Shown: positions 51,575 to 60,154, counted from the stretch's first letter. The stretch is 64,000 nt of DNA from Rhodococcoides fascians A25f (GCF_000760935.2 NZ_CP049744.1:3565501-3629500), one strand, 5' to 3'. Notes: generated by a model not told the origin, from the sequence alone. Translations and numbers: made by a program.

Positions 51575-52257
51575 AGGCTCTCCTGTTCGATGTGTTCGGC
51601 ACCGTCGCCGACTGGCGTACCAGCATCGCTCGCGACGTCCGAACTCAGTGCGGGCCGGATGTCGACAGCTATTCCTTCGCCGACCGCTGGCGCAGCATGT
51701 ACCAGCCCGCGATGGAAGAGGTTCGGTCCGGTCGCAGGCCCTTCACCCGGCTCGATGTACTGCATCTGGAATCGCTCCGAGTCGTCCTGTCGGAGTTCGA
51801 CATTCGGCTGGCCGAGGATCGCATTGCCGAGTTGAATCAGGCGTGGCACCGATTGGATCCCTGGCCGGATTCGGTCCCCGGACTCACCCGGCTTCGCACC
51901 GAGTTCATCATCGCCCCGCTCTCGAACGGGAATATCTCACTGCTGCTCGACATGGCCAAGAACGCCGGACTGCCGTGGGATGCAATCCTCGGCGCAGAAC
52001 CGGTCCGGGCGTACAAGCCCACCCCCGACGCCTACGTGCGTACCGCCGATATTCTGGGCCTCGAGCCGAGCGAATGCATGATGGTGGCCGCGCACAACAG
52101 CGATCTCGTCGCGGCAGCCGACTGCGGGTTCGCAACGGCGTTCGTCGCGCGTCCGCTCGAACACGGACCGGGCCAGACTGCCGACCTCGTTGCGGAATCG
52201 GACTGGACATACAGCGTCGACTCGATCGAGTCTCTCGCAACGCAATTGGGCTGCTGA
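51571..52257 (+). CDS. HAD superfamily hydrolase (type II haloacid dehalogenase-like)
   Basis: 228-residue protein similar to L-2-haloacid dehalogenases. It has the catalytic LLFDVFGTVADW motif with Asp8, RLRTEFIIAPLSNGN (Ser/Asn motif) and KPTPDAY with Lys near 150, plus MMVAAHNSDLVAA. TTG at 51571 overlaps the DUF1707 stop and follows GAGGGAG; this is the only sensible start for the conserved LKALLFDVFG. The true substrate is open; phosphatase or dehalogenase activity both fit. Confidence 0.87.
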   Translation: MKALLFDVFGTVADWRTSIARDVRTQCGPDVDSYSFADRWRSMYQPAMEEVRSGRRPFTRLDVLHLESLRVVLSEFDIRLAEDRIAELNQAWHRLDPWPDSVPGLTRLRTEFIIAPLSNGNISLLLDMAKNAGLPWDAILGAEPVRAYKPTPDAYVRTADILGLEPSECMMVAAHNSDLVAAADCGFATAFVARPLEHGPGQTADLVAESDWTYSVDSIESLATQLGC

Positions 52258-52266
52258 CTGCACCTG

Positions 52267-52830
52267 TCACGTCAGCGGAATCAGCTGGTGCGCAATCCAG
52301 GCGTCCACGTCCCTGTGTGACTCGAACCGTACGATCGTCAACTCCGGACGCCGGAGGCTGACGTGACACACTCTCTCCGCAGTCCGAGGGTACGTACGCC
52401 ATGCCCATCGGATGATGTGGTCACGGTCGAAGAAAATGCGGTGCAACGGCGGCTCGACGTTACCGTTCCACAGTTCGCGCCTGCCGAACCGTCGACGCAA
52501 TGTCCGAATCACGATCTGCCGCATCACCGTTCGACGCGGCAGGTCGAGCCACAACATCAGCTGCGCGCGATCGACGAGACGATCGCGCACCACACTGTAC
52601 TGCCACTCGGTGACCCAGGCCGGGCGTGCGATGAACTCCTCCACGTCGGACTCGAAAGTCGCCCGCGGCGTCCAATTCGGCCCGTGATAGAGGCTGTCGA
52701 TCTCGATGTGTTCGATTCCCAGAACCGATCCGAGACGAGCAGACAGCGTGGTCTTGCCGGAACCGGACGTCCCCGCAACGACGATCCTCGAGGGGCTACG
52801 TGGAACTGCATCGTTCGGTCCGAGAATCAC
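52267..52830 (-). CDS. P-loop kinase-like protein (topology-modulation/AAA type)
   Basis: 187-residue nucleotide-binding protein with a P-loop GTSGSGKTT at about residues 19-27 and LLDLPRR-type switch regions, related to adenylate-kinase-like "topology modulation" proteins. It has DSLYHGPNWTPR near the substrate side and DRDHIIRWAWRTY near the end. GTG at 52830 overlaps the upstream gene's stop (GTGA); a longer upstream reading has no such motif. Substrate unknown. Confidence 0.82.
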   Translation of the reverse strand: MILGPNDAVPRSPSRIVVAGTSGSGKTTLSARLGSVLGIEHIEIDSLYHGPNWTPRATFESDVEEFIARPAWVTEWQYSVVRDRLVDRAQLMLWLDLPRRTVMRQIVIRTLRRRFGRRELWNGNVEPPLHRIFFDRDHIIRWAWRTYPRTAERVCHVSLRRPELTIVRFESHRDVDAWIAHQLIPLT

Positions 52831-53303
52831 GGAGACGACGGTAGCGAACCGTGGGTACCGATAGGGCGTCGACTGCGCCGAATGATTGCCACGATCCCGA
52901 CCATCAGGGGCAGCTGCAGAACTACGATGGCGTTGAGAGCGTCGTTCGGAAGCGGCAGGTAGTCGAAGAACTGGGCCGTTCCGGTCACGATGAGCACCAG
53001 GTAGGACAGCTGCATCGACAGCATGTGTCGCCGCACCCAACCCGCTCGAGAGCGCCCGAACACGGGCTGCCACCAGCCGCACAGCACAAGGGCACCGGTC
53101 AGCACAGACACTACGTGAAACACGCTCCAGCCGTCCCGGAGGTCGGTGACGAAGAACGACGAGGCGACCATCACCAGCAGCGCGAACCCGTACATCCGTC
53201 CCCAATGCCGGTGACGCGGCGTCCCTTTGCGCGCGAGCAGAATCACGGCACCGAGCAGAACCGACAGCAGCGCGGCCGATATGTGGAGCACCGTGAAGGG
53301 CAT
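52827..53303 (-). CDS. DUF2306-like four-helix membrane protein
   Basis: 158-residue membrane protein of unknown function with four predicted helices: residues about 4-24, 40-55, 65-80 and 97-113, plus one near the C-terminus. It begins MPFTVLHISAALLSVLLGAVILLARKGTP, typical of DUF2306 proteins with RHRHWGRMYGF. Start ATG at 53303 after GAAAGGTGG. Stop overlaps the P-loop gene by 4 bases. Confidence 0.8.
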   Translation of the reverse strand: MPFTVLHISAALLSVLLGAVILLARKGTPRHRHWGRMYGFALLVMVASSFFVTDLRDGWSVFHVVSVLTGALVLCGWWQPVFGRSRAGWVRRHMLSMQLSYLVLIVTGTAQFFDYLPLPNDALNAIVVLQLPLMVGIVAIIRRSRRPIGTHGSLPSSP

Positions 53304-53330
53304 CGGCCACCACCTTTCGCGGTCTCGACG

Positions 53331-53990
53331 CTACCGGTCGTCGCGTCTCGCGGTGTTCGCTTTGCGTGCCATCAGATACGCCTGCGGGGTGGGCTCGTAT
53401 CCCACCGCGGCCCGGTGCACTCGAACGTCCACCGCGAAATTCGCATCGACGAGATCGGCCACGATCGCATCGGGGTCGAGTCGATAGGCGTCGTACGAAA
53501 CCGAGTGTCCGTAGACCTGTTCGAGCCGTACTCGCTCGTTGCCGGATTGGAACGCGATCAGCAGCAATCCCCCCGGTGTCAACACTCTGTTCAATTCGGC
53601 GAATATTGCCGGCAGGTGCTCGAGAGGAGTGTGGATGATCGAATACCAGGCAACGATCCCGGCAACCGAACAGTCCGCCGCAGCCAACGACTCCATGGAT
53701 CCGACGCGGAATGTCAGATGTGGGAATTCGCGTCGAGCAACCTCGACCATGTTCGGCGACAGGTCGATTCCGGTCACGTCCAGGCCCAGCTGATGCAGGT
53801 GCTCGGTGATGCGGCCGGAGCCACAACCGACCTCGAGAACCTCGCCACCCAGCACCCGGTCGGCAAACGTCGCCAAGAGACCGAGCTCGAGATGCCGACC
53901 GTCGAGTTCGTGACGAACGAGGTCCGCGTAACTCTCGGCAACAGTGTCGTAGGCGGTTCTCGTCATCGAAACATGCTGTTGCTCGGCCAC
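53331..53990 (-). CDS. SAM-dependent methyltransferase
   Basis: Class I methyltransferase of 219 residues. The Rossmann motif I reads EVLEVGCGSGRITEHL near residue 50, motif II is VTGIDLSPNMVEVAR, and SMESLAAADCSVAGIVAWYSI covers the active site region. Start GTG at 53990; an internal ATG nine codons later is an alternative. It starts five bases after the VOC gene on the same strand. Acceptor unknown. Confidence 0.87.
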   Translation of the reverse strand: MAEQQHVSMTRTAYDTVAESYADLVRHELDGRHLELGLLATFADRVLGGEVLEVGCGSGRITEHLHQLGLDVTGIDLSPNMVEVARREFPHLTFRVGSMESLAAADCSVAGIVAWYSIIHTPLEHLPAIFAELNRVLTPGGLLLIAFQSGNERVRLEQVYGHSVSYDAYRLDPDAIVADLVDANFAVDVRVHRAAVGYEPTPQAYLMARKANTARRDDR

Positions 53991-53995
53991 GATCG

Positions 53996-54397
53996 CTACG
54001 GTACCGGCTCACCCTGCGTGGTCAGGTACGAGTGCGTCAGCATCTCGAAGAAGTGCCCGGTGGGGTCACGGAAATACACTCCGCGGCCACCGTGCCCGGT
54101 GTTGACCGTTCCTGGTTCGGTCATTCGGGGGTCGGCCCAGTGTTCGACATCGTTGTCCGACAGCCTGGCGTAGGCCTCGTCGAACAGGTCCTCGCTTACC
54201 CGAAAAGCGTAGTGCTGGAACTGAATGTCTTCCACCGGTGGTTCGGCGAACTGGATCAGCGTGCCGTCGGTGAGTTGCACGTTGACGAACGGCCCCCACG
54301 ACCGAGCCTCGGGTAAGGCGAACAGTTCACGAAAGAACGCCGCCGATGCAGAACTGTTCTTCGCAGGAATGATGGTGTGATCGAACGAGATGGACAA
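53996..54397 (-). CDS. VOC family protein (glyoxalase/dioxygenase fold)
   Basis: 133-residue vicinal-oxygen-chelate protein. The product begins LSISFDHTIIPAKNSSASAAFF and contains the paired beta-alpha-beta-beta-beta units with the metal-binding His in SFDHTI and the Glu in FFEMLTHSY. TTG at 54397 is chosen because AGGAGG lies six bases upstream, a perfect Shine-Dalgarno, whereas ATG at 54448 has no site. Substrate unknown. Confidence 0.86.
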   Translation of the reverse strand: MSISFDHTIIPAKNSSASAAFFRELFALPEARSWGPFVNVQLTDGTLIQFAEPPVEDIQFQHYAFRVSEDLFDEAYARLSDNDVEHWADPRMTEPGTVNTGHGGRGVYFRDPTGHFFEMLTHSYLTTQGEPVP

Positions 54398-54563
54398 CCG
54401 CTGCCTCCTGGGCAGTACGACGCCTCCATGCCTGACGCAGTCCGTCATCGACACGCGACGCTGCCGTCGACAATTCCAGGTGCGGCGGTCCGGGTCAACC
54501 GGTGATTTTGCGGTGGCCGGTGGGTCTTCTTCGTATGACCGATCTCGAGGAAAGGGAAGCATC

Positions 54564-55070
54564 GTGGTTCGTCGACTTCTGTTCGTTCATGGTGCCGGCG
54601 GATTCGTCGACGACGCGGAGCTCGCGCACGGGTTGGCCGGGGCTCTGCGTCTCGACCTTCGTATGCCGGAGCTGTCCGACACAGACATGGGTTTCGAGGA
54701 CTGGGCCGAACCGATTCGGCAGCACCTGGACCGGCTCGGACCGGAGGATTCGGTGATTGCGCATTCCTTCGGCGCGTCGATCCTCGTCAGGGTCCTGGCA
54801 GAACGTCGCCGGGATCGGCCCGTCCGGGCTGCTCTACTGGCGATGCCGGACTGGACTCCGCGTGGGTGGGACGTCGCCGACTACGCGTTCACCGACCCTG
54901 AGCCCGAGACCGACCTGACACTCGTCCACTGCCGGGACGACGACGTGGTTCCCATTGCTCACCTGGCGCTGAACTCGACGGCTCTGCCGTCGGCGAGAGT
55001 CATCGAGTTCCCGACCGGTGGTCATCAGTTCGACGGCATGATCGAGGCGATCGCCGCTGACTGGGCGTAG
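54564..55070 (+). CDS. Small alpha/beta hydrolase (RBBP9/YdeN type)
   Basis: 168-residue alpha/beta-hydrolase with LFVHGAGGFVDDAEL near the N-terminus, the nucleophile elbow AHSFGAS (Ser at about residue 70), the acid in HCRDDDVVPIAH and the His in FPTGGHQFDG. GTG at 54564 after AAGGGAAGC. It is divergent from the VOC gene. Substrate unknown. Confidence 0.88.
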   Translation: MVRRLLFVHGAGGFVDDAELAHGLAGALRLDLRMPELSDTDMGFEDWAEPIRQHLDRLGPEDSVIAHSFGASILVRVLAERRRDRPVRAALLAMPDWTPRGWDVADYAFTDPEPETDLTLVHCRDDDVVPIAHLALNSTALPSARVIEFPTGGHQFDGMIEAIAADWA

Positions 55071-55077
55071 CACCCCG

Positions 55078-55123
55078 GTCGTGCGCGTTTTGCGTAGTCA
55101 GAGGTACGCAAAACGCGCACGAC
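55078..55123. terminator. Perfect 19-bp inverted repeat between convergent genes
   Basis: Arms 55078-55096 and 55105-55123 are exact inverted complements around an 8-base loop; the first arm reads GTCGTGCGCGTTTTGCGTA. It lies between the stop of the hydrolase gene and that of the MobA-like gene, so it is probably a bidirectional terminator. No U-tract follows. Confidence 0.75.
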
Positions 55124-55126
55124 AGG

Positions 55127-55660
55127 TTACTGGTAATCGTGGTCGATTCCCGTTGCCCACTGCGAGCATTCGACGGCACTGACGTCGTCGCGGCCTTTCA
55201 GGAAGCCCCGGGCACCGAAATCGCCCGACGCCGATGCCACGGCCGCCTCGAAATGATGCCGCGCCAAGACGACCGGATGACCTGGGCGGCCGTCGAACAC
55301 GGCTCTCGCGAGACCGGTTTCCCGCGCAGCATCGAGAACTGCCCGCACCACCTCGGCTCCGACGTCCGGGGTATCGACCACGTGCACCACTGCGTAGTTC
55401 GCGTCCGACGCCGCCGTCAGCCCGGCCTCGAACGACGCGCTCATTCCCTGTTCCCACCGGGGTGCATGCACGGCGATCGCGCCGTCGGGGACAGGGGCAT
55501 CGGCCGCGCCCAGCACCACGATCACGCGGTCACAGCCGCCGTCATGCAATGCCTGCACTGCCGTACGAAGCCACAGCCCGTCGTGGGCGAGAACCTTGGG
55601 CGATCCGTATCGCGTTCCGGCACCGGCGGCGAGCAGCACTCCGACGGCAAGGTCCGACAC
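55127..55660 (-). CDS. MobA/MocA-like nucleotidyltransferase
   Basis: 177-residue NTP-transferase of the MobA/MocA family, which attaches CMP or GMP to molybdopterin. The product starts VSDLAVGVLLAAGAGTRYGSPKVLAH, the nucleotide-binding LAAGxGxRxG motif, and has VVHVVDTPDVG. GTG at 55660 after AAGGGAGC. Its place in front of the purine catabolism genes suggests service to xanthine dehydrogenase, whose molybdenum cofactor carries cytosine (inference). Confidence 0.85.
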   Translation of the reverse strand: MSDLAVGVLLAAGAGTRYGSPKVLAHDGLWLRTAVQALHDGGCDRVIVVLGAADAPVPDGAIAVHAPRWEQGMSASFEAGLTAASDANYAVVHVVDTPDVGAEVVRAVLDAARETGLARAVFDGRPGHPVVLARHHFEAAVASASGDFGARGFLKGRDDVSAVECSQWATGIDHDYQ

Positions 55661-55786
55661 GATCGCTCCCTTCACTGTTGGGTGGAGTCTTGGATGTTCG
55701 CACAACGTCCACGTCGAGTACGCCTCGAAGTTTGTGCGCGCTCGACTAGCGAGGATAGGCGTGATGGCTGATTCTTAGTGCACTTA

Positions 55787-55811
55787 TCCTGCAGCGTCGC
55801 AGGAATCCTGC
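55787..55811. promoter_or_regulatory. Three TCCTGC half-sites before the purine permease
   Basis: TCCTGC at 55787-55792, its reverse complement at 55799-55804 and another forward copy at 55806-55811, within the 178-base gap upstream of the permease ATG. The arrangement looks like an operator, perhaps for the PucR-type regulator nearby; no direct evidence. Confidence 0.4.
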
Positions 55812-55838
55812 CCTGTTGCTTCCGCGAGGTGCCCACCC

Positions 55839-57743
55839 ATGTCCGTCACGCCCACCACACGCAAACGTGTCCATCCTGTCGATGAAGTTCTTCCTGTTCC
55901 GAAACTTGCCGCGTACGGGTTCCAACACGTCGTTGCGTTCTATGCCGGTGCCGTGCTCGTGCCGATCATCATCGGCAGCGCGATCGGCCTGACGAACGAA
56001 CAATTGATCCACCTGATCAATGCCGATCTGTTCACCTGCGGCATCGCGTCGATCATTCAGTCGGTCGGATTCTGGAAGATCGGTGTCCGCCTACCGCTGC
56101 TGCAAGGTGTGACGTTCGCCGGTGTCTCACCGGTGATCGCAATCGCGATGGCGAACGGCGGCGGCACCGAGGGGTTGCTGTACGTCTACGGTGCCGTCAT
56201 CGTCGCCGGTCTCGTCACGTTCTTCATGGCGCCGTACTTCAGTAAGCTGCTGCGCTTCTTCCCACCGGTGGTGACCGGTACCGTCATCACGATCATCGGT
56301 GTGGCGCTCCTCCCGGTGGCCGTCAACGATGCGGTGACCAATCCCGCTACTCACGAACAGGACCCGACCAACGGTCGGTGGATGGCGTACGCGATCGGCA
56401 CACTGCTGATCATCGTGTTGATCCAACGGTTCTTCAAGGGATTCATGGCCACCATCGCCGTACTCCTTGGCCTCGTCATCGGCAGCGCGGTCGCATTCGT
56501 GTTGGGAGACATGAACTTCGACGGCACCTCGGACGCATCGTGGGTCGGTTTCACGCAACCTTTCCTGTTCGGTGTGCCCAAATTCAGTGTCCTCGCCATC
56601 ATTTCGATGATCGTCGTCATGCTGATCATCGCCGTCGAAACCACCGGCAGTGTGTATGCGACGGGTGAGATCGTCGGCAAGCGCATCAAGAAGGACGACA
56701 TCGCAGCGACTCTGCGCGCGGACGGAGTGGCCACCGTCATCGGCGGTACGTTCAACTCGTTCCCCTACACGGCCTTCTCGGAGAACGTCGGCCTGGTGCG
56801 CCTGACCGGTGTGCGCAGCCGCTGGGTGGTGGCCACGGCAGGCGGCATCATGATTCTGCTGGGCCTGCTACCCAAAACGGCAGCCGTCGTGGCATCCATC
56901 CCGCCGCCGGTGCTCGGCGGAGCCGCGCTCGCTCTGTTCGCGACCGTCGCCGTGGTCGGAATCCAGACCCTGTCGAAGGTGGATTTCACCGATCACCGCA
57001 ACCTGATCATCGTCGCCACGAGCCTCGGGCTCGCGATGCTCGTGACCATTCAACCGTCGGTCTCCGAAGGCGTGCCCGCTTGGCTGGAGATGTTGTTCGG
57101 CAGCGGCATCGTCCTCGGCGCGGTCTCCGCGATCGTGCTCAACGTGCTGTTCTTCCACATCGGCAACCGCGGTCAGGCCGTCGCCGGCGGTCCGGGTAAG
57201 GGCATCACCCTCGACAAGGTCAACGAGATGTCCGCCGAGGACTTCGCTGCCACGTTCGGCGGCTTGGTGCAGGGCACTCCGTGGGTTGTCGAGCGCGCCT
57301 ACCAGCAGCGGCCTTTCGCCGATGCTCACGGTCTGCGAGAGGCCTTCCAGGAGGCACTGTTGGCCGGCACCACAGAGGAACAGATCGAGCTGATCAACAG
57401 CTACCCCGATCTCGGCAGTGAGGACGCCACCGGCACCCTCAATGCCGCAGATCACGTCGGCCTGTCCAACCTGGAAGAGGACGAGCACGACAACATCGTC
57501 CAACTCGCCGCCGAATACCGCCAACACTTCGGCTTCCCGCTGGTGATCTGCGCGCGGGAGACCGAACGCTACGATCGAGTCCTGGCCAACGGCTGGTCTC
57601 GCGTCGAGAATGCGCCGTCGGCAGAGCGGTCGTTCGCGATGATCGAGATAGCCAAGATCGCGAACTACCGATTCGACGATCTCGTGGCCGATGCCAACCC
57701 GATCGCGGCCGCGCGGTTCGGTCGCATCAACGACTTCAGATAG
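55839..57743 (+). CDS. NCS2 purine permease fused to a C-terminal UraD-like domain
   Basis: 634-residue fusion. Residues about 20-455 form an NCS2 (uracil/xanthine/urate) permease with 12-14 helices, including LQGVTFAGVSPVIAIA and AVETTGSVYATGEIVGKR with FSENVGLV, the binding-helix signature. Residues about 461-620 are similar to OHCU decarboxylase (UraD): TPWVVERAYQQRPFADAHGLREA and FGFPLVICARETERYDRVL. The catalytic His of UraD is expected in a (A/G)HP motif, but here the sequence is INSYPDLGSED with Tyr522. The domain may therefore be inactive or regulatory. It probably imports urate or xanthine for the following genes. Confidence 0.9.
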   Translation: MSVTPTTRKRVHPVDEVLPVPKLAAYGFQHVVAFYAGAVLVPIIIGSAIGLTNEQLIHLINADLFTCGIASIIQSVGFWKIGVRLPLLQGVTFAGVSPVIAIAMANGGGTEGLLYVYGAVIVAGLVTFFMAPYFSKLLRFFPPVVTGTVITIIGVALLPVAVNDAVTNPATHEQDPTNGRWMAYAIGTLLIIVLIQRFFKGFMATIAVLLGLVIGSAVAFVLGDMNFDGTSDASWVGFTQPFLFGVPKFSVLAIISMIVVMLIIAVETTGSVYATGEIVGKRIKKDDIAATLRADGVATVIGGTFNSFPYTAFSENVGLVRLTGVRSRWVVATAGGIMILLGLLPKTAAVVASIPPPVLGGAALALFATVAVVGIQTLSKVDFTDHRNLIIVATSLGLAMLVTIQPSVSEGVPAWLEMLFGSGIVLGAVSAIVLNVLFFHIGNRGQAVAGGPGKGITLDKVNEMSAEDFAATFGGLVQGTPWVVERAYQQRPFADAHGLREAFQEALLAGTTEEQIELINSYPDLGSEDATGTLNAADHVGLSNLEEDEHDNIVQLAAEYRQHFGFPLVICARETERYDRVLANGWSRVENAPSAERSFAMIEIAKIANYRFDDLVADANPIAAARFGRINDFR

Positions 57744-57753
57744 CGAGCGCGAG

Positions 57754-58257
57754 TTGCTACACGAATGGATAGGGCTCGACGGGTTCAACCGGCTCAGTGA
57801 TCGGCAGGCGATGCATGCACTCTACGAGTGCTGCGCGTCGTCGATCTGGGCCCGTCGAGTCGCCCAGGGCCGTCCCTTCAGCAGTCGAGATCTGCTGTTG
57901 GACAGGGCGGATCGAGTGCTCGCCGAGCTACCCGAGGCCGAGATCGATCATGCGCTCGACGGTCATCCCCGCATCGGCGGAAAGGCCGACAACCCGTCGT
58001 CGAAGCGCGAGCAGGCCGCGGTGACGACCGCGGGTACCGAGGTGCGCGAGAAGTTGGCGGCGGGCAACAGAACGTACGAGGACAAGTTCGGTCACGTCTA
58101 CCTGGTGTGCGCCACCGGCAGGTCCGCGGAGGACCTGCTCGCTATCCTCGAGGAGAGGCTCGACAACGATGCCGAAACCGAAAGACGGGTGCTCCGCGTG
58201 GAACTGGCCAAGATCAATCGAATTCGCCTCGGCCGCATGCTGGGTCCGGAGCAGTGA
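57754..58257 (+). CDS. uraD: OHCU decarboxylase (UraD)
   Basis: Decarboxylates 2-oxo-4-hydroxy-4-carboxy-5-ureidoimidazoline to S-allantoin, third step after uricase. The 167-residue protein has HALDGHPRIGGKA (catalytic His71), SKREQAAV (catalytic Glu) and the RIRLGRML end. Start is uncertain: TTG at 57754 is used, since it puts the conserved LHEWIGLDGFNRLSD at the N-terminus, while ATG at 57691 would overlap the permease by 50 bases. Overlaps uraH by 4 bases (GTGA). Confidence 0.85.
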   Translation: MLHEWIGLDGFNRLSDRQAMHALYECCASSIWARRVAQGRPFSSRDLLLDRADRVLAELPEAEIDHALDGHPRIGGKADNPSSKREQAAVTTAGTEVREKLAAGNRTYEDKFGHVYLVCATGRSAEDLLAILEERLDNDAETERRVLRVELAKINRIRLGRMLGPEQ

Positions 58258-58580
58258 CCGGGCTGTCCACACACGTGCTCGATGCCACCTCGGGAACACC
58301 GGCGGTCGGGATGCGGGTGCGGTTGTTCCACCCCGAGAAGGGTGAGATCTCCACCGCCACCACCGATGGAGACGGACGCATCGGTGAAGTCGTACCCGGG
58401 CCGATCGATCGGGGCGTCTACCGCCTCTCGTTCGACACGGGTGACTACTTCGAGGCCACATCGACACCGAGCTTCTACCCCGAGGTGTCCATCTCGTTCA
58501 CCGTCACCGATCCCGATGCGCACTACCACGTGCCTTTGCTGTTGTCCCCCTTCGCTTATTCGACCTATCGCGGGAGCTGA
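58254..58580 (+). CDS. uraH: 5-hydroxyisourate hydrolase (transthyretin-like)
   Basis: Hydrolyses 5-hydroxyisourate to OHCU. The 108-residue protein has LSTHVLD at the N-terminus, RVRLFHPEKG and the C-terminal YRGS signature that builds the tetrameric active site; the His-containing HYHVPLLLSPFAYSTYRG closes it. GTG at 58254 overlaps the uraD stop. Sits exactly between uraD and uricase. Confidence 0.95.
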   Translation: MTGLSTHVLDATSGTPAVGMRVRLFHPEKGEISTATTDGDGRIGEVVPGPIDRGVYRLSFDTGDYFEATSTPSFYPEVSISFTVTDPDAHYHVPLLLSPFAYSTYRGS

Positions 58581-58581
58581 C

Positions 58582-59502
58582 ATGACCGACCTGACCGGCA
58601 AGATCGTCCTCGGATCCAATCAGTACGGCAAGGCGGAGAACCGCGTGGTGCGGATCTATCGAGACTCTCCACGGCACGAAATTCACGACATCAACGTCTC
58701 GAGCGCGCTGCGCGGCAACTTCTCCCCCGCGCATCTGGTGGGTGATCAGTCCAACGTGCTGCCCACCGACACCCAGAAGCAGACCGCGTACGCCTATGCC
58801 AAGACCAAGGGCCTACTGCACCTCGAGAGTTACGGCCTCGATCTGGCTCGCCACTACGTGGACGACGTCGAGCCCGTCGACGGTGCCCGCATCGAGCTCG
58901 AGGAGTATGCCTGGGCTCGAGTGGTCGTCGACGGCGTCGAGCACGATCACACCTGGACGCGCAAGGGCGAGGAGATCCGCACGTCGGCAGTGACCGTCGA
59001 AGGCAAGGGCGATGCCCAGCGCACGTGGGTGATCAGCGGCTTCAAGGAGATGGTGATCCTCAAGTCGACGGGTTCGGAGTTCCACGGCTTCCTCGAGGAC
59101 GACCTGACCGTTCTCGAGCCCACCACCGACCGGGTCATGGCGACGTCACTGACGGCGCAATGGCGTTACACCACAACCGATGTCGAGTGGGACGCGGTGT
59201 ACGCGGGTGTGAAGGCCGCGATGATCGAAAGGTTCGCCAATCTGCAGTCCTTGGCGCTGCAGCAGACGTTGTACGCCATGGGTGAGGCAGTGCTGGAGAA
59301 GTATCCGTTCATCGCCGAGATCTCGATGTCGGCACCGAACAAGCACCACTTCCTGTACGACCTCGGTAAGTTCGACATCGAGAACAACCTCGAGGTGTTC
59401 AATGCCGACGATCGTCCGTACGGTCTGATTCAGGCGACGGTCGAACGCGAGGATGCCCCGGATGCCGGAAGTGCCTGGCGGACATACTCTGTCGTCGGAT
59501 AG
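58582..59502 (+). CDS. Uricase (urate oxidase)
   Basis: Cofactor-free oxidase that turns urate into 5-hydroxyisourate. The 306-residue protein has NVSSALRGNFSPAHLVGDQ and LPTDTQKQTAYAYAK (substrate-binding Thr-Asp), FHGFLEDDLTVL and ISMSAPNKHHF, and RPYGLIQATV, all uricase signatures. ATG at 58582 begins one base after the uraH stop. Common symbols are pucL or uox. Follows UraH, giving the full urate-to-allantoin pathway with uraD. Confidence 0.96.
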   Translation: MTDLTGKIVLGSNQYGKAENRVVRIYRDSPRHEIHDINVSSALRGNFSPAHLVGDQSNVLPTDTQKQTAYAYAKTKGLLHLESYGLDLARHYVDDVEPVDGARIELEEYAWARVVVDGVEHDHTWTRKGEEIRTSAVTVEGKGDAQRTWVISGFKEMVILKSTGSEFHGFLEDDLTVLEPTTDRVMATSLTAQWRYTTTDVEWDAVYAGVKAAMIERFANLQSLALQQTLYAMGEAVLEKYPFIAEISMSAPNKHHFLYDLGKFDIENNLEVFNADDRPYGLIQATVEREDAPDAGSAWRTYSVVG

Positions 59503-59512
59503 AGCGCTCCGC

Positions 59513-60145
59513 TCACGTGTGCAGTGCAGCAGACCACTCCACCAAGGGAGTCAGGGCACGCCAGGCGTCGCGCACCTTCGTCGCGGCTTTCGGTGTCTTC
59601 AGCCACTCGGGTGAACCGAAGTGTCTACCGGCGGTGAGCGACTTGTGCCGGAGAAGGTCGATGCGTGGGTGATCGATCTCGAATCCGCGCGGCTTGGTCT
59701 TGAGCGTGTCGCCGCCGATCTCGTAGCCGGCCTTGGTCAGCGCCGCGATGATTCGTTCGAGTTCGGCCCCGCGCACATCGTCGTCCACGGTGCGGCGGTA
59801 GCGGGCGATGCCCTCGGTGGAGCTGTTGTAGAAGCCGCCCGCGACGAACAGCCCGGCGGGGTCGATCTGCACGTAGTAGCCCAGACTGTCACCGCGAGCG
59901 ACGAATCCACCCTGATGGGTCTTGTAGGGTGTTTTGTCCTTGGAGAATCGGACATCGCGGTACGGGCGGAACACCTTGGCGTTGCCGAACTCCGGTTCGA
60001 GAGTCGCCAGCAGCGCCGTCATCGGTCCTTTGACCGCGTTGTCGTAGACATCTTTGTGTTCGTTCCACCAGAGCTTGCTGTTGTCGGCCTCGAGGTCCTC
60101 GTAGAAGTCCAGCGCAGCGAAAGGGATTCCGGTGAAGCCTGTCAT
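59513..60145 (-). CDS. DUF2461 family protein
   Basis: 210-residue protein of the DUF2461 family, function unknown. It starts MTGFTGIPFAALDFYEDLEADNSKLWWNEHK and has PYRDVRFSKDKTPYKTH, GGFVARGDSLGYYVQI and GGFYNSSTEGIARYR, which mark this family. Convergent with uricase and upstream of the PucR-type gene on the same strand. No link to purine metabolism is evident beyond location. Confidence 0.85.
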   Translation of the reverse strand: MTGFTGIPFAALDFYEDLEADNSKLWWNEHKDVYDNAVKGPMTALLATLEPEFGNAKVFRPYRDVRFSKDKTPYKTHQGGFVARGDSLGYYVQIDPAGLFVAGGFYNSSTEGIARYRRTVDDDVRGAELERIIAALTKAGYEIGGDTLKTKPRGFEIDHPRIDLLRHKSLTAGRHFGSPEWLKTPKAATKVRDAWRALTPLVEWSAALHT

Positions 60146-60154
60146 TCCTCGATC

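Noticed and set aside
52828..52844. Leaderless -10 box (TACCGT) for the P-loop gene
   Set aside because: The spacing fits, but the start also overlaps the upstream stop (GTGA), so translational coupling explains it without a promoter.
57461..57743. Frameshift or assembly artefact joining permease and UraD-like domain
   Set aside because: The frame is continuous and the linker has normal codon use; the fused domain also differs at the His position from the following intact uraD, so it is not a simple duplication artefact.
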